A stretch of DNA of 61,309 nt from Egibacteraceae bacterium. GTDB taxonomy: Bacteria; Actinomycetota; Nitriliruptoria; Euzebyales; Egibacteraceae. Under the pieces are notes generated by a model. It was not told the DNA's origin, did no database searches, and was given only the letters and a program-made list of their open reading frames with translations. Position numbers and translations under genes: made by a program. Shown piece after piece: positions 7,367 to 15,878 of this stretch; position 1 is the stretch's first letter; every line of letters begins with the position of its first letter. The DNA lies in contig JBBDQS010000114.1 of NCBI GenBank assembly GCA_040905805.1, forward strand, positions 1 through 61,309. Reading direction: 5' to 3'.

Positions 7367-8531
7367 CGTCGGGGCCTCCTTGGGGGGTGACCGGTGCGGG
7401 CCTTCCCGGTCCGGTGAGGTCCAACGCCTCGCAGAAGGCGTCGCCGAGCTGCTCCCACTGCCAGTCGCGCAGCCCCAAGGACGCTCGGAGCTGCTCCGGC
7501 GTCTCGGGGTCGGCCAGCAGGCCCGCCAGCAGCGTGCGGTTGGGGCACAGCACACCGGCGGCGACGCCGAGCTGCTCGGCGCGCTCCGTGCGCAGCGCAC
7601 GCAGGTGCTCCGCGTGGTCGCGGTCGGTCTCGGTGGGGCGGCGACCGCTGCGCATGGGGGAGTCCTCGCTGTGCGCGCCGTCCGACTGGGTCGCCGAGAC
7701 GGCGGCGAGCAGCTCGTCACCGAACTCGCGGACTGCTTGCCGGCGCACGCCCCGGCGTCCGAGCTCCGCCACTGCCGCAGGCGGCGTGGTGGCGAGGTCG
7801 AGGAGGGTCTTGTCCCCAGCGATGCGCCCCGGGGCGGTGTCGGTGTCGCGACCGAGACGCTCGCGCGTCTCCCAGAGCGAACGGAACCGGGCGCGGGCCA
7901 GCCGGTTGAGCCGCCCGGCGCCCTTCGTGCGGGTCCAGGCGCGGCGGGCCGGGGCCGGCGGCAGGGCGAGGGCGGCGGCCATCTCCTGGCGATACCAGGA
8001 CGCTCGCCCGGCCGCGTGCAGGCGCGCATCCATCTCGGCCCACAACGCCGGGAGGTCCGCGACGTCGCCCGCGGCGTAGGCCTGCATCTTCTCGCTCAGG
8101 GGGCGCGCCTCCCAGTCGGCGCGCTGCATCGCGGACTTGTCGCCGGCGAGCTCGATGCCCAGGAGCTCGCCGAGCAGGGCCTCCAGGCCCATGGGCAGCC
8201 CGAGGACGGCCGCCGCCACGGCGGTGTCCTCGACGTGCGGCGGGCGGACGTCGACCGCCGCGAGGGGCTCCAGGTCGTTGTCGCAGGCATGCAGCACCGT
8301 CGCCCGGCCGTCGAGGAACTCCTGGACGGCGGAGAGGTCGTCCAGGGCCAGGGGGTCCACCAGGATGGCCTTGCCCTCGCCACCGATCTGGATCAGCGCG
8401 GCGGCACGGTAGTAGCGGTCCCAGTCGGAGCGTTCCACGTCCACACCCACGACCGGGAGCTCCCGGAGGCTGTCCAGGGCCGCGCTCAGACGCGCGGGTG
8501 TGTCGGCGAGCGTGAGCTCCTCGAGTGCCAT
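7359..8531 (-). CDS. rnd: Ribonuclease D-like 3'-5' exonuclease with HRDC domain
   Basis: 390-aa DEDDy exonuclease. Acidic motifs are visible as VVGVDVERSDW (Exo I, Asp and Glu), LHACDNDLEPL (Exo II) and YAAGDVADLPALW (Exo III, Tyr and Asp). A C-terminal HRDC region (KTLLDLATTPPAAVAELGRRG) follows at about residue 240. The likely role is 3' maturation of tRNA and other stable RNAs. A TATCCT hexamer 6 nt before the ATG indicates a leaderless message. The 3' end overlaps the pterin dehydratase start. Confidence 0.9.
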   Translation of the reverse strand: MALEELTLADTPARLSAALDSLRELPVVGVDVERSDWDRYYRAAALIQIGGEGKAILVDPLALDDLSAVQEFLDGRATVLHACDNDLEPLAAVDVRPPHVEDTAVAAAVLGLPMGLEALLGELLGIELAGDKSAMQRADWEARPLSEKMQAYAAGDVADLPALWAEMDARLHAAGRASWYRQEMAAALALPPAPARRAWTRTKGAGRLNRLARARFRSLWETRERLGRDTDTAPGRIAGDKTLLDLATTPPAAVAELGRRGVRRQAVREFGDELLAAVSATQSDGAHSEDSPMRSGRRPTETDRDHAEHLRALRTERAEQLGVAAGVLCPNRTLLAGLLADPETPEQLRASLGLRDWQWEQLGDAFCEALDLTGPGRPAPVTPQGGPDDG

Positions 8532-8537
8532 GCCCCC

Positions 8538-8543
8538 AGGATA
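8538..8543 (-). promoter_or_regulatory. -10 box TATCCT of the RNase D gene
   Basis: Minus-strand TATCCT followed by 6 nt (GGGGGC) and the ATG at 8531. No Shine-Dalgarno is visible. Confidence 0.5.
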
Positions 8544-8556
8544 GGGGGCCGAGCCG

Positions 8557-9066
8557 TCACCCGGCCGTGGCGAGGTCGGCAGCGCCGAACCCCCGCGAGA
8601 ACCGTCGGCACCAGATCACCGCGCTGTCGTAGCGATCGAGGTCGACGTCTGCGGGGATCTCGTAGTTCTGGTCGCCGACGTTGCCGCGCAGCACCCCCAG
8701 ATCGACGAAGTCGGCGTTCAGATCGGGGTCCGAGTCGGCGGAGTCCGCCGCGGTCAGGTACACGAAGAGGTCCGGCCCGTTGGTCGACTCGAAGTCCTCC
8801 AGGCGCAGCGTGCGGGTACCGTCGTCGAGCTCGAACACCGTCGCCCTGCCGGTGACGGTGTACCGGTTGCGCGACGCGAACGAGCCCGTCGACAGCGCAC
8901 GGGGGCCGGCGGGCTCCTCGACCGCCACGCTGTCCGCATCGGGTTCGGCGCCGGCGCCGTCCTCCGGGTCCGGTGCCTCGCTCGCCCCCGCGTCGTCCGC
9001 CGCCCCGCCGTCGTCCCCGGCCTGCGCGCCGTTCTCGGGCTGCGCCGCAGGGAACTCGTCGTCCAC
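8557..9066 (-). CDS. DM13-domain protein, possibly severed from the upstream lipoprotein
   Basis: The C-terminal about 110 residues form a DM13 domain: ALSTGSFASRNRYTVTGRAT, LRLEDFESTNGPDLFVYL, LGVLRGNVGDQNYEIP and YDSAVIWCRRFSRGFGAADL, with the single conserved Cys that has been proposed for redox or haem-type roles. The N-terminal 60 residues are an acidic low-complexity linker. As drawn it starts at GTG 9066 with no good ribosome site and no signal peptide, which is unexpected for an extracytoplasmic domain. The frame continues upstream to a TGA at 9094-9096 and, beyond it, in the same frame into a lipoprotein ORF. The domain is certain; the start is not. Confidence 0.75.
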   Translation of the reverse strand: MDDEFPAAQPENGAQAGDDGGAADDAGASEAPDPEDGAGAEPDADSVAVEEPAGPRALSTGSFASRNRYTVTGRATVFELDDGTRTLRLEDFESTNGPDLFVYLTAADSADSDPDLNADFVDLGVLRGNVGDQNYEIPADVDLDRYDSAVIWCRRFSRGFGAADLATAG

Positions 9067-9093
9067 GACTTGGTCGAACAGCAGCCCATCCTC

Positions 9094-9270
9094 TCACGTC
9101 GTATCGTCGTCCATCGGGTCCTCCATGGTCTCGTCCTCCATGCTCTCCTCGTCCATGGGCTCCTCCATCTCCTCGTCCGCGGGTGTGTCCGCGGTGTCCT
9201 CCCCGCAGGCCGAGCCTGTCAGGGCCAGCACGCCGGCCAGGACCAGCGTGGCGAGTCTGCTGCGGTGCAT
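9094..9270 (-). CDS. Small acidic lipoprotein, Met/Glu/Asp-rich
   Basis: 58 aa. ATG at 9270 has an excellent AAGGAGG site 5 nt upstream. A signal peptide MHRSRLATLVLAGVLALTGS is followed by a lipobox-like GSAC, so it should be exported and lipidated. The mature part consists of near-repeats of the type EEPMDEES / MEDETMEDPMDDD, very rich in Asp, Glu and Met. The TGA at 9094-9096 is followed in the same frame by EDGLLFDQVVDDEFPAAQP and the DM13 domain. Either this is a short lipoprotein gene or the N-terminus of a lipid-anchored DM13 protein interrupted by a stop. Confidence 0.65.
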   Translation of the reverse strand: MHRSRLATLVLAGVLALTGSACGEDTADTPADEEMEEPMDEESMEDETMEDPMDDDTT

Positions 9271-9410
9271 GGTGACCTCCTTGGTCATGCTCGTACGGCC
9301 CGGTCGGGCCGCCTGCACAGTCAGCCGCGTGCGTCGCAACACAGGAGAAAGGGATTGTGAAGTCCCGCGAAATACGGACGCGACCCTGGCCGCAGGGGTG
9401 GCGCCATGCC

Positions 9411-9416
9411 TACGAT
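9411..9416 (+). promoter_or_regulatory. -10 box TACGAT of the response regulator
   Basis: TACGAT followed by 6 nt and GTG at 9423, in frame with the receiver domain. This decides the start against an ATG 66 nt upstream. Confidence 0.5.
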
Positions 9417-9422
9417 GCGGTG

Positions 9423-10124
9423 GTGTCCACCTCCGTGTCGGCGCCGTGCGCGCGGGTCCTCGTCGTCGACGACGAGCCGATGGTCCGCGAGGTCGTCACG
9501 CGCTATCTCGAACACGACGGCCATGAGGTCACGGTCGCCGCCGACGGCTCCGACGCCCTGCGCCATCTGGCAGGCGGGCCCTTCGACCTGGTCGTGCTCG
9601 ACCTCATGCTGCCTGGCGTCGACGGCCTTGGCGTGCTGCGCGAGCTGCGGGCCCGAAGCCAGACGCCGGTGATCGTCCTGACCGCCCGAGGCGAGGAGTC
9701 CGACCGCGTCCTCGGATTGGAGCTCGGCGCCGACGACTACGTGGTGAAACCGTTCTCTCCGCGTGAGCTGGCCGCACGGGTGTCGTCCGTCCTGCGTCGA
9801 GCCGGCGCCCCGCCACCGCGTGGAGCCCTGCGCTTCGGGGACCTGGAGGTCGACGAGGCCACCCGCGACGTGCGCGTGGCCGGTCGGCCCGTGCAGCTGA
9901 CCCGGCGCGAGTTCGACCTGCTCGCCTTCCTCGTCCGCTCCCCCCGGCAGGTCTACACGCGGGCGCAGCTGCTGGAGCAGGTGTGGGACTCCTCGGCTGC
10001 CTGGCAGGACCCGGCCACGGTCACCGTGCACGTCGGTCACCTGCGCCAGAAGATCGAGGCCGACCCCGCACGGCCGCGCCGGCTGGAGACCGTCCGCGGG
10101 GTCGGCTACCGGTTCCAGCCGTGA
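9423..10124 (+). CDS. OmpR/PhoB-type response regulator
   Basis: 233-aa two-component transcription factor. The receiver domain has the acidic pair VVDDEPMV, phospho-acceptor D60 in VVLDLMLPG, the T of VLTARGEE and the K of VVKPFSP. The C-terminal winged helix contains LTRREFDLLAFLV and a recognition helix region TVTVHVGHLRQKIEAD ending GVGYRFQP, typical of the family. The GTG at 9423 follows a TACGAT box by 6 nt. Its TGA overlaps the GTG of the histidine kinase (GTGA), so the pair is co-translated. Target genes cannot be read from the sequence. Confidence 0.93.
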   Translation: MSTSVSAPCARVLVVDDEPMVREVVTRYLEHDGHEVTVAADGSDALRHLAGGPFDLVVLDLMLPGVDGLGVLRELRARSQTPVIVLTARGEESDRVLGLELGADDYVVKPFSPRELAARVSSVLRRAGAPPPRGALRFGDLEVDEATRDVRVAGRPVQLTRREFDLLAFLVRSPRQVYTRAQLLEQVWDSSAAWQDPATVTVHVGHLRQKIEADPARPRRLETVRGVGYRFQP

Positions 10125-11398
10125 GAGCGACCCTCGCGGTCGGGGTGGTCGCCGTCGGGTTGGCCCTGATCGTCAGCGAGGTGGCGATGCGCCCGACGCC
10201 CGACGAGCGGCTGGCGCTGTACGGCCTGTTCGGTGCGGCTGTGGTGGTCGCCGGGCTGGTCTGCTGGTGGCTGACCCGCCTGCACCGCCGTCTGCCGTCC
10301 CTGCGGTGGACCATGCTGCTGGTCGCGACGTCCGCGGTGACCATCGCCGGAGCGGTCGTGGCGGCGTCGGCAGCGGCGATGGTGCTCGCGCCGCCCGGTG
10401 TGCGCGTGGTGGTGGCGGCCCTGGCGATGGGGGCGGGCCTCGGGCTGCTCGTCGCGATCGGCGTCACCGAGCCGCTCACGGCCGACCTGCGCCAGCTCGC
10501 TGCGACCGCCCGCCGCGTCGCGGACGGTGACCGCGACGTGCGGACCCACATCGATCGCCGTGACGAGGTCGGTGCCCTGGCGGACTCGCTCGACCGCATG
10601 GTCGACCAGCTGGCACGCTTCGAGGAGGAGCGGACACGCGACGAGGCCTCCCGCCACCTGCTGATCGCCTCGATCGGTCACGACCTGCGGACGCCGCTGG
10701 CGAGCCTGCGGGCGGCGATCGAGGCCATCCAGGACGGCGTCGCCCCCGATCCTGAGCGGTACCTGCGGTCGATGGCCGGAGACGTCGACCTGCTGAGCGG
10801 GATGGTCGGCGACCTGTTCGTGCTGGTCCGGCTGCGCGCGGGTGACCTGCCCCTAGACCGGACGCCGCTGGACCTGTTCGAGGTGGCCGACGGTGCGGTC
10901 GAGGCCGTCATCCCCCTCGCTGCCGGCCGCGAGGTCTCGGTGGCGTGCGCCGGCGGCGGGGCCGCCCCGGTGGCGGGCGACCTGCGAGCCCTCGATCGCG
11001 TGCTGCGCAACCTGCTCGACAACGCCGTCCGGCATGCGCCGGTGGGCACCGTCGTGCAGGTGACGGTCGAGACGGACGGCTCGTCGGCCACCACCCGTGT
11101 GCGCGACGAGGGGCCGGGCTTTCCCCCCGAGTTCGTCGCGCGGGCATTCGACCTGTCCGCGCGGGCCGACGCGGCCCGGTCGCGCGACGGGGGCGGGGCC
11201 GGCCTGGGACTCGCCATCGCGCGGGAGCTCGTCGACGCGCACGGTGGCGAGATCTGGATCGAGCAGACCGACGCGACCACGGTCGCGTTCCGCCTCCCGC
11301 TCGCCCCCGGCACCGCTCGGGAGGCGCCACCGCGTCGGGGGGCGGACCGGCGCAGGCGGTCCCTGACCCCGGTGCCGCCACCGGCCGCGCCGGGGTAG
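10121..11398 (+). CDS. Membrane sensor histidine kinase
   Basis: 425 aa. Several N-terminal hydrophobic segments (residues 1-120) carry little extracytoplasmic sequence, suggesting an intramembrane sensor. They are followed by a HAMP linker (PLTADLRQLAATARRVADGD), a HisKA helix with the phospho-accepting H187 in IASIGHDLRTPLASLR, and an ATPase domain with N-box NLLDNAVRHAP, G1 DEGPGFP and G2 GGAGLGLAIAREL. The partner is the response regulator encoded immediately upstream with a 4-nt overlap. Its stop codon TAG forms part of the mshB promoter. Confidence 0.92.
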   Translation: MRATLAVGVVAVGLALIVSEVAMRPTPDERLALYGLFGAAVVVAGLVCWWLTRLHRRLPSLRWTMLLVATSAVTIAGAVVAASAAAMVLAPPGVRVVVAALAMGAGLGLLVAIGVTEPLTADLRQLAATARRVADGDRDVRTHIDRRDEVGALADSLDRMVDQLARFEEERTRDEASRHLLIASIGHDLRTPLASLRAAIEAIQDGVAPDPERYLRSMAGDVDLLSGMVGDLFVLVRLRAGDLPLDRTPLDLFEVADGAVEAVIPLAAGREVSVACAGGGAAPVAGDLRALDRVLRNLLDNAVRHAPVGTVVQVTVETDGSSATTRVRDEGPGFPPEFVARAFDLSARADAARSRDGGGAGLGLAIARELVDAHGGEIWIEQTDATTVAFRLPLAPGTAREAPPRRGADRRRRSLTPVPPPAAPG

Positions 11399-11401
11399 GC
11401 T
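11396..11401 (+). promoter_or_regulatory. -10 box TAGGCT of mshB
   Basis: TAGGCT followed by 6 nt (GCCGCG) and ATG 11408. The first three bases are also the kinase stop codon. Confidence 0.45.
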
Positions 11402-11407
11402 GCCGCG

Positions 11408-12262
11408 ATGTCGCTTGCGCTGATGTGCGTGCACGCCCACCCCGACGACGAGGTCATCACCACCGGCGGGGTGCTGGCACGCGCCGCCGACGAGGGGATC
11501 CGCACGGCCGTGGTCACCGCGACCGGGGGGGAGCGCGGCGAGATCGTCGGTGCGGGCATGGATCCCGACGAGGTCCGTCCGCGCCTGGGCGAGGTGCGCC
11601 GCGAGGAGCTCACCGCCGCCCTGGCACTGCTGGGCGCGGGCGAGCCGCGGTTCCTCGGCTACCGCGATTCGGGGATGGTCGGCACGGAGGGCAACGACGA
11701 CCCCGAGTCGTTCTGGCGCGCTCCGTTCGACGAGGCGGTGGGCCGGCTCGTTGCCCAGATCCGGGCGTTTCTGCCCGACGTCCTGGTGACCTACGACGCG
11801 GTCGGCGGGTACGGCCACCCCGACCACGTGCAGGCCCATCGGGTCGCGCTGGTGGCGGCCGAAGCCTGCGCGGTCGCCCAGCTCTTCCCCGACGCGGGGG
11901 ACCCCTGGATGGTGCGCAAGCTCTACCTCGGCACCATGCCGCGCTCGTTCGTGGCCCTGGCCAACGCCGAGCTGCCCCGCCACGGGATGCCCTCGCCCTT
12001 CGGTGACGAGACCGACGCCGACAAGGTGGCCTTCGGTACCCCCGACGAGCAGGTGACCACGACCGTGGACGTCCGCCCGTGGCTGGAGCGCAAGTGGGCG
12101 GCGCTGCGTGCCCACGCCTCCCAGATCGGCCCCGAGTCGTTCTTCCTGAACATCCCCGCCGAGTTCCGACAGGAGGCGTTCGGACAGGAGTGGTTCGTCC
12201 GCCAGCGCTCCTCGGTGGCGGTCCCCGACACCGAGGACGACCTGTTCACCGGCTTGCGCTGA
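11408..12262 (+). CDS. mshB: GlcNAc-Ins deacetylase of mycothiol synthesis (MshB/Mca family)
   Basis: 284-aa zinc-dependent PIG-L deacetylase. The zinc and catalytic motifs are visible as HAHPDDEV near the N-terminus and GGYGHPDHVQAH in the middle. The segment FLGYRDSGMVGTEGNDDPESFWRA matches MshB better than the paralogous mycothiol conjugate amidase Mca, which in my memory has a different insertion here. MshB removes acetyl from GlcNAc-inositol to give the mycothiol precursor in the cytosol. Mycothiol is confined to actinobacteria, so the gene supports the taxonomic reading. The ATG has a leaderless-type promoter. Confidence 0.82.
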   Translation: MSLALMCVHAHPDDEVITTGGVLARAADEGIRTAVVTATGGERGEIVGAGMDPDEVRPRLGEVRREELTAALALLGAGEPRFLGYRDSGMVGTEGNDDPESFWRAPFDEAVGRLVAQIRAFLPDVLVTYDAVGGYGHPDHVQAHRVALVAAEACAVAQLFPDAGDPWMVRKLYLGTMPRSFVALANAELPRHGMPSPFGDETDADKVAFGTPDEQVTTTVDVRPWLERKWAALRAHASQIGPESFFLNIPAEFRQEAFGQEWFVRQRSSVAVPDTEDDLFTGLR

Positions 12263-12393
12263 CCCGTGAATCGTTCCGATGGCGCCCGCCCCAGGGAACG
12301 GCAGTCGCCTGGGCAGCGCGCCGGTCTGGCGCTAGGGTACTCCGAACACGGGTGGGGCCCGAGGCGTGCCGGACAGAGCTCGGAGGATGTGCG

Positions 12394-13671
12394 ATGGAGA
12401 CAGCCACACGGCGGTTGGCGGGGCACCGGTTGCGCGTCGTGCTCCTGGTCATGCTCGTGGTGCAGATGGCCGCCGGGCTGCTCGTCGTCGGCGGTGGGCC
12501 GGGCAATGAGGCCCCCGCCACGCTGGGTGCGGCCGGCAGCGGGCCCGCGGCCGGCGGTGCCGGCGGTGGGCAGCGCGTCCCCCCCGTCGCCGACCCGGTG
12601 CCCGGCCCCACCACCCCGCCGGCCCCGGCCGATGTCGCGCGTCCGTCCGCCGGCGTCGCGGCCACCGCGGTGCTCGACGATGCCGCCGGAGGGCTGGTCA
12701 TGCCCGACCCCGGCGCACCGCCCGAGCCGTCGCACCAGGCCGCCGCCCAGGCTCCCCCGACCTTGGTGGCCGCCAGCGGTCCCGGCAGCGCCAGCCAGCA
12801 GACCTTCGCCCGGGAGTACCCGACCCATGCCGCCGCCAGCCAGCGTGCCGGCGAGCCGTCGACCTTCCACTGGGCGGTCATCATCGGCGTCAACGACTAC
12901 ATGGGCCGCACCACCAGCACCATCGGGTCGGTCGGCGACGCGCACATGCTGCGGGACACGCTCTACCGCGAGGGCTGGCGCGGCGACCAGGTGCTGACCC
13001 TGACCGACCACGAGGCGACGCACGACCGCGTCGTGCGGGCCATCGAGTGGCTGATCCGCTCGACCGACCATCGCTCCACCGTCGTCTTCAGCTACTCGGG
13101 CCACATGCGCCACGACTCGGGGGTGACCGCGCTGTGGCCCGCCGACAACCGTTTCATCTGGGCCGGTGACCTCGGCCGTATGCTCGGCGCGGTGCAGGCC
13201 GACCGGATGTGGATGGGCCTCAACGGCTGCCACGCGGCCGGTCTGGCCGCGCCCGGCCTGGAGGGTGCGGGCCGCCTGGTGACCTACGCCTCCAACGTCC
13301 AGGGCAAGGCCTACGAGGACCCCGCGGTCGGTCGCTCGGTCATGGGCAACCATCTGTACACCGGCGCGCTGCGCAACGGGCAGGGCGACGAGGACGGGGA
13401 TGGCCGCGTCAGCGTGCAGGAGGCGTTCCGGTGGGCCGCACCCCGGGCCACCGCCCAGACCGCGGGACAGCAGCCCTACGGGGCACAGCACCCCGTGCTG
13501 GCCGACGGCCTCGGCGGCCGGACGTTCCCGATCGCCGTGACGGGCGCACCCCCGACCCCCGGTGCGCCGGCTGCTCCCGCGGCCCCCGCCCCGCCCTCCG
13601 ACGGCGAGCGGGGCTCGCTGCTGGGCCGGCTGCTGCCGGGTGGCCTGACGGACCGCCTGCCCCTCCGGTAG
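12394..13671 (+). CDS. Membrane-anchored caspase-like (C14/metacaspase) protein with EF-hand loop
   Basis: 425 aa. A basic N-terminus and one hydrophobic segment (about residues 14-34) anchor or export the protein. A Pro/Ala/Gly-rich linker follows to about residue 155. The caspase fold begins at HWAVIIGVNDY, with catalytic H237 in FSYSGHM and catalytic C279 in GLNGCHAAG. Residues 332-343 (DEDGDGRVSVQE) form a perfect EF-hand calcium loop, with Asp at positions 1, 3 and 5, Gly at 6 and Glu at 12. Metacaspases are typically Arg/Lys-specific, Ca2+-activated cysteine proteases. A Pro/Ala-rich tail ends the protein. GGAGG lies 7 nt before the ATG, and TAGGGT at about 12334 may be the promoter. 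Confidence 0.85.
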   Translation: METATRRLAGHRLRVVLLVMLVVQMAAGLLVVGGGPGNEAPATLGAAGSGPAAGGAGGGQRVPPVADPVPGPTTPPAPADVARPSAGVAATAVLDDAAGGLVMPDPGAPPEPSHQAAAQAPPTLVAASGPGSASQQTFAREYPTHAAASQRAGEPSTFHWAVIIGVNDYMGRTTSTIGSVGDAHMLRDTLYREGWRGDQVLTLTDHEATHDRVVRAIEWLIRSTDHRSTVVFSYSGHMRHDSGVTALWPADNRFIWAGDLGRMLGAVQADRMWMGLNGCHAAGLAAPGLEGAGRLVTYASNVQGKAYEDPAVGRSVMGNHLYTGALRNGQGDEDGDGRVSVQEAFRWAAPRATAQTAGQQPYGAQHPVLADGLGGRTFPIAVTGAPPTPGAPAAPAAPAPPSDGERGSLLGRLLPGGLTDRLPLR

Positions 13672-13685
13672 GCGGCGGGCAACGG

Positions 13686-14309
13686 CTACGCCGTGCCGTA
13701 CAGGCGATCCCCGAAGTCGCCGAGGCCGGGGACGATGTAGCCGCGATCATCGAGGCGCTCGTCGACCGCCGCAGACACGACCGGGACGTCGGGGTGCTCG
13801 GCCGCGACGCGGTCGAGGCCCTCGGGGGCGGCCACCACGCAGACCAGTCGGATGTCGGTCGCACCCCGCTCCTTGAGCAACCGCGCCGCGGCCACCGCGG
13901 AGCCGCCGGTGGCCAGCATCGGGTCGAGCAGCAGCACCGGCCGGCCCCGCATGGCCGGCACGTTGACGTAGTAGGTGCTCGGCTCCAGGGTCGTCTCGTC
14001 GCGCTGCAGGCCCACGTAGCCGACGGACACGTCAGGCAGCAGGTCCGTGGCAGCCTCGAGCATGCCCAGGCCGGCACGCAGCACGGGCACGGCCACCACG
14101 GACCCGGCGAGCTGTCGCCCGGTCGTGGCCGCCACCGGGGTGCGCACCGGGGTCTCGCGGGTCGCCAGCGACCGCGTCGCCTCGAGCACGAGCACGGTGG
14201 CCAGGCGTCGGGCGAGGTGGCGGAACCGCTCCGGGGGCGTGTCGGCGGTCCGCAGCCGCGCGAGCAGGTCACCGGCCAGGGGGTGGGCGACGACGGTGAC
14301 GGCCTCCAT
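13686..14309 (-). CDS. upp: Uracil phosphoribosyltransferase
   Basis: 207-aa salvage enzyme making UMP from uracil and PRPP. The PRPP-binding loop is visible as LLLDPMLATGGSAVAA, and the uracil-binding tail as YIVPGLGDFGDRLYGT at the very C-terminus. The ATG at 14309 gives the standard family length; an upstream in-frame ATG at 14366 would add an atypical extension. It converges on the caspase-like gene with a 14-nt gap and is divergent to pyruvate kinase. Confidence 0.95.
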   Translation of the reverse strand: MEAVTVVAHPLAGDLLARLRTADTPPERFRHLARRLATVLVLEATRSLATRETPVRTPVAATTGRQLAGSVVAVPVLRAGLGMLEAATDLLPDVSVGYVGLQRDETTLEPSTYYVNVPAMRGRPVLLLDPMLATGGSAVAAARLLKERGATDIRLVCVVAAPEGLDRVAAEHPDVPVVSAAVDERLDDRGYIVPGLGDFGDRLYGTA

Positions 14310-14401
14310 GGGGCACAGCATTCCACAACCGGGCCGGTGGGCCTGCCGGTGCCCCAGCGACCTCACTGGGCCGCCTTGTTCGCGCCCGCCCGCCGTGCCT
14401 C

Positions 14402-14407
14402 TACGAT
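14402..14407 (+). promoter_or_regulatory. -10 box TACGAT of pyk
   Basis: TACGAT followed by 6 nt (GACACG) and ATG 14414. No Shine-Dalgarno is visible. Confidence 0.55.
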
Positions 14408-14413
14408 GACACG

Positions 14414-15853
14414 ATGCGAAGGGCGAAAATAGTGGCCACGCTCGGACCGGCCCTCGACGAGCGCGACAAGCTGCGCGCCGCGCTGGAAGCCGGCATCGAC
14501 GTGGTGCGCCTGAACTTCTCCCATGGTGATCACGAGACCCACGCCCGGCGGTTGGAGATGGTCCGGGAGCTGGCCGACCGCCTGGGGCGCAACGTCGGCA
14601 GCCTCGCGGACCTGCAGGGTCCGAAGATCCGTCTCGGGGTACTGCCCGACGGCGGGGTGGAGGTGCCGACGGGAGCGGAGGTCTTCCTGGTGCCCGGCCG
14701 GGATGCGCTGGCGTCCTACTCCAGCGAGGGGATGCCCGCCCTGCCCGTCGTGTACGACGCGCTGGGGGACGACGTGCTTCCGGGGGCGCTGATCCTGATC
14801 GCCGACGGGCTCCTGCGCCTGGTCGTGTCGCGTGTGGAGCCTGGTGGTGTCTGGGCGCGTGTCGTCGCGGGCGGCACGGCGCACAGCCGCAAGGGGGTGA
14901 ACCTGCCGGGTGTCGCGGTGTCGGCGCCGAGCATGACCGAGAAGGACGTCGCGGACCTCGCCTGCGCGTTGGAGATCGGTGTCGACTGGGTCGCGCTGTC
15001 GTTCGTGCGCCATCCCGACGACGTCGTCAAGGCCCGAGCGCGCGTGCACGAAGCCGGGGGGGAGTGCCCCGTCGTGGCGAAGCTCGAGCGCCCCGAGGCG
15101 ATCGACCGGCTGCCGGAGATCATCGCGGCCAGCGACGCGGTGATGGTCGCCCGCGGCGACCTCGGCGTGGAGATCGGCCCGGAGCAGGTGCCGGCCATCC
15201 AGAAGCGCATCATCGCCGACGCCGGCGCGCAGATGAAGACGGTGATCACGGCCACGGAGATGCTGGAGAGCATGATCAACTCGCCGAGGCCGACGCGCGC
15301 GGAGGCCAGCGACGTGGCCAACGCCGTGTTCGACGGCAGCGACGCGCTCATGCTGTCGGGAGAGACGGCGGCCGGCAACTTTCCGGTCGAGGCCGTCCGC
15401 ACCATGGCCCGCATCATCGAGGTCGCCGAGCGCTCGCCCCAGCTGGTCAACCCGCCGGCCCCGCCGCCGCAGGAGCTGGGTGTGGGGCGCGTGGTCGCGC
15501 GGGCGGCGGTCGAGGTCGCTCGCGACATCCACGCCGCGGCGATCGCCTGCTACTCGATCTCGGGCCGGTCGATGCTGCGGATCAGCAAGTACCGCCCGGA
15601 GATGCCGCTGCTGGGCCTCACCCCGCAGGACACGACCCGGCGCCGCACGGCGTTGATGTGGGGAACCGAGTCGATGCTGGTGCCCATGAAGGACTCCGGC
15701 CTGGACTTCACGACCGCCGCCGAGCGGGCGCTGGTCGACGGGGGATGGGCCTCCCAGGGGGACCAGGTGGTGATCGTCTCCGGGCGGCCCGGTGGCCATG
15801 GTGGCACCAACCGCATCATGGTCCACAAGATCGGTGACGAGGCCTGGAGCTGA
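14414..15853 (+). CDS. pyk: Pyruvate kinase
   Basis: 479-aa glycolytic enzyme converting PEP and ADP to pyruvate and ATP. Recognisable segments are RRAKIVATLGPAL at the N-terminus, LNFSHGDHETH, LADLQGPKIRLG, the catalytic Lys region VAKLERPEAIDRL, the metal ligands in MVARGDLGVEIG, and SGETAAGNFPVEAV. The C-terminal allosteric domain is complete. Length is typical. A leaderless -10 box fixes the ATG. Confidence 0.97.
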   Translation: MRRAKIVATLGPALDERDKLRAALEAGIDVVRLNFSHGDHETHARRLEMVRELADRLGRNVGSLADLQGPKIRLGVLPDGGVEVPTGAEVFLVPGRDALASYSSEGMPALPVVYDALGDDVLPGALILIADGLLRLVVSRVEPGGVWARVVAGGTAHSRKGVNLPGVAVSAPSMTEKDVADLACALEIGVDWVALSFVRHPDDVVKARARVHEAGGECPVVAKLERPEAIDRLPEIIAASDAVMVARGDLGVEIGPEQVPAIQKRIIADAGAQMKTVITATEMLESMINSPRPTRAEASDVANAVFDGSDALMLSGETAAGNFPVEAVRTMARIIEVAERSPQLVNPPAPPPQELGVGRVVARAAVEVARDIHAAAIACYSISGRSMLRISKYRPEMPLLGLTPQDTTRRRTALMWGTESMLVPMKDSGLDFTTAAERALVDGGWASQGDQVVIVSGRPGGHGGTNRIMVHKIGDEAWS

Positions 15854-15878
15854 TCGCCGTGCCCCGGCAAGGTTGACC

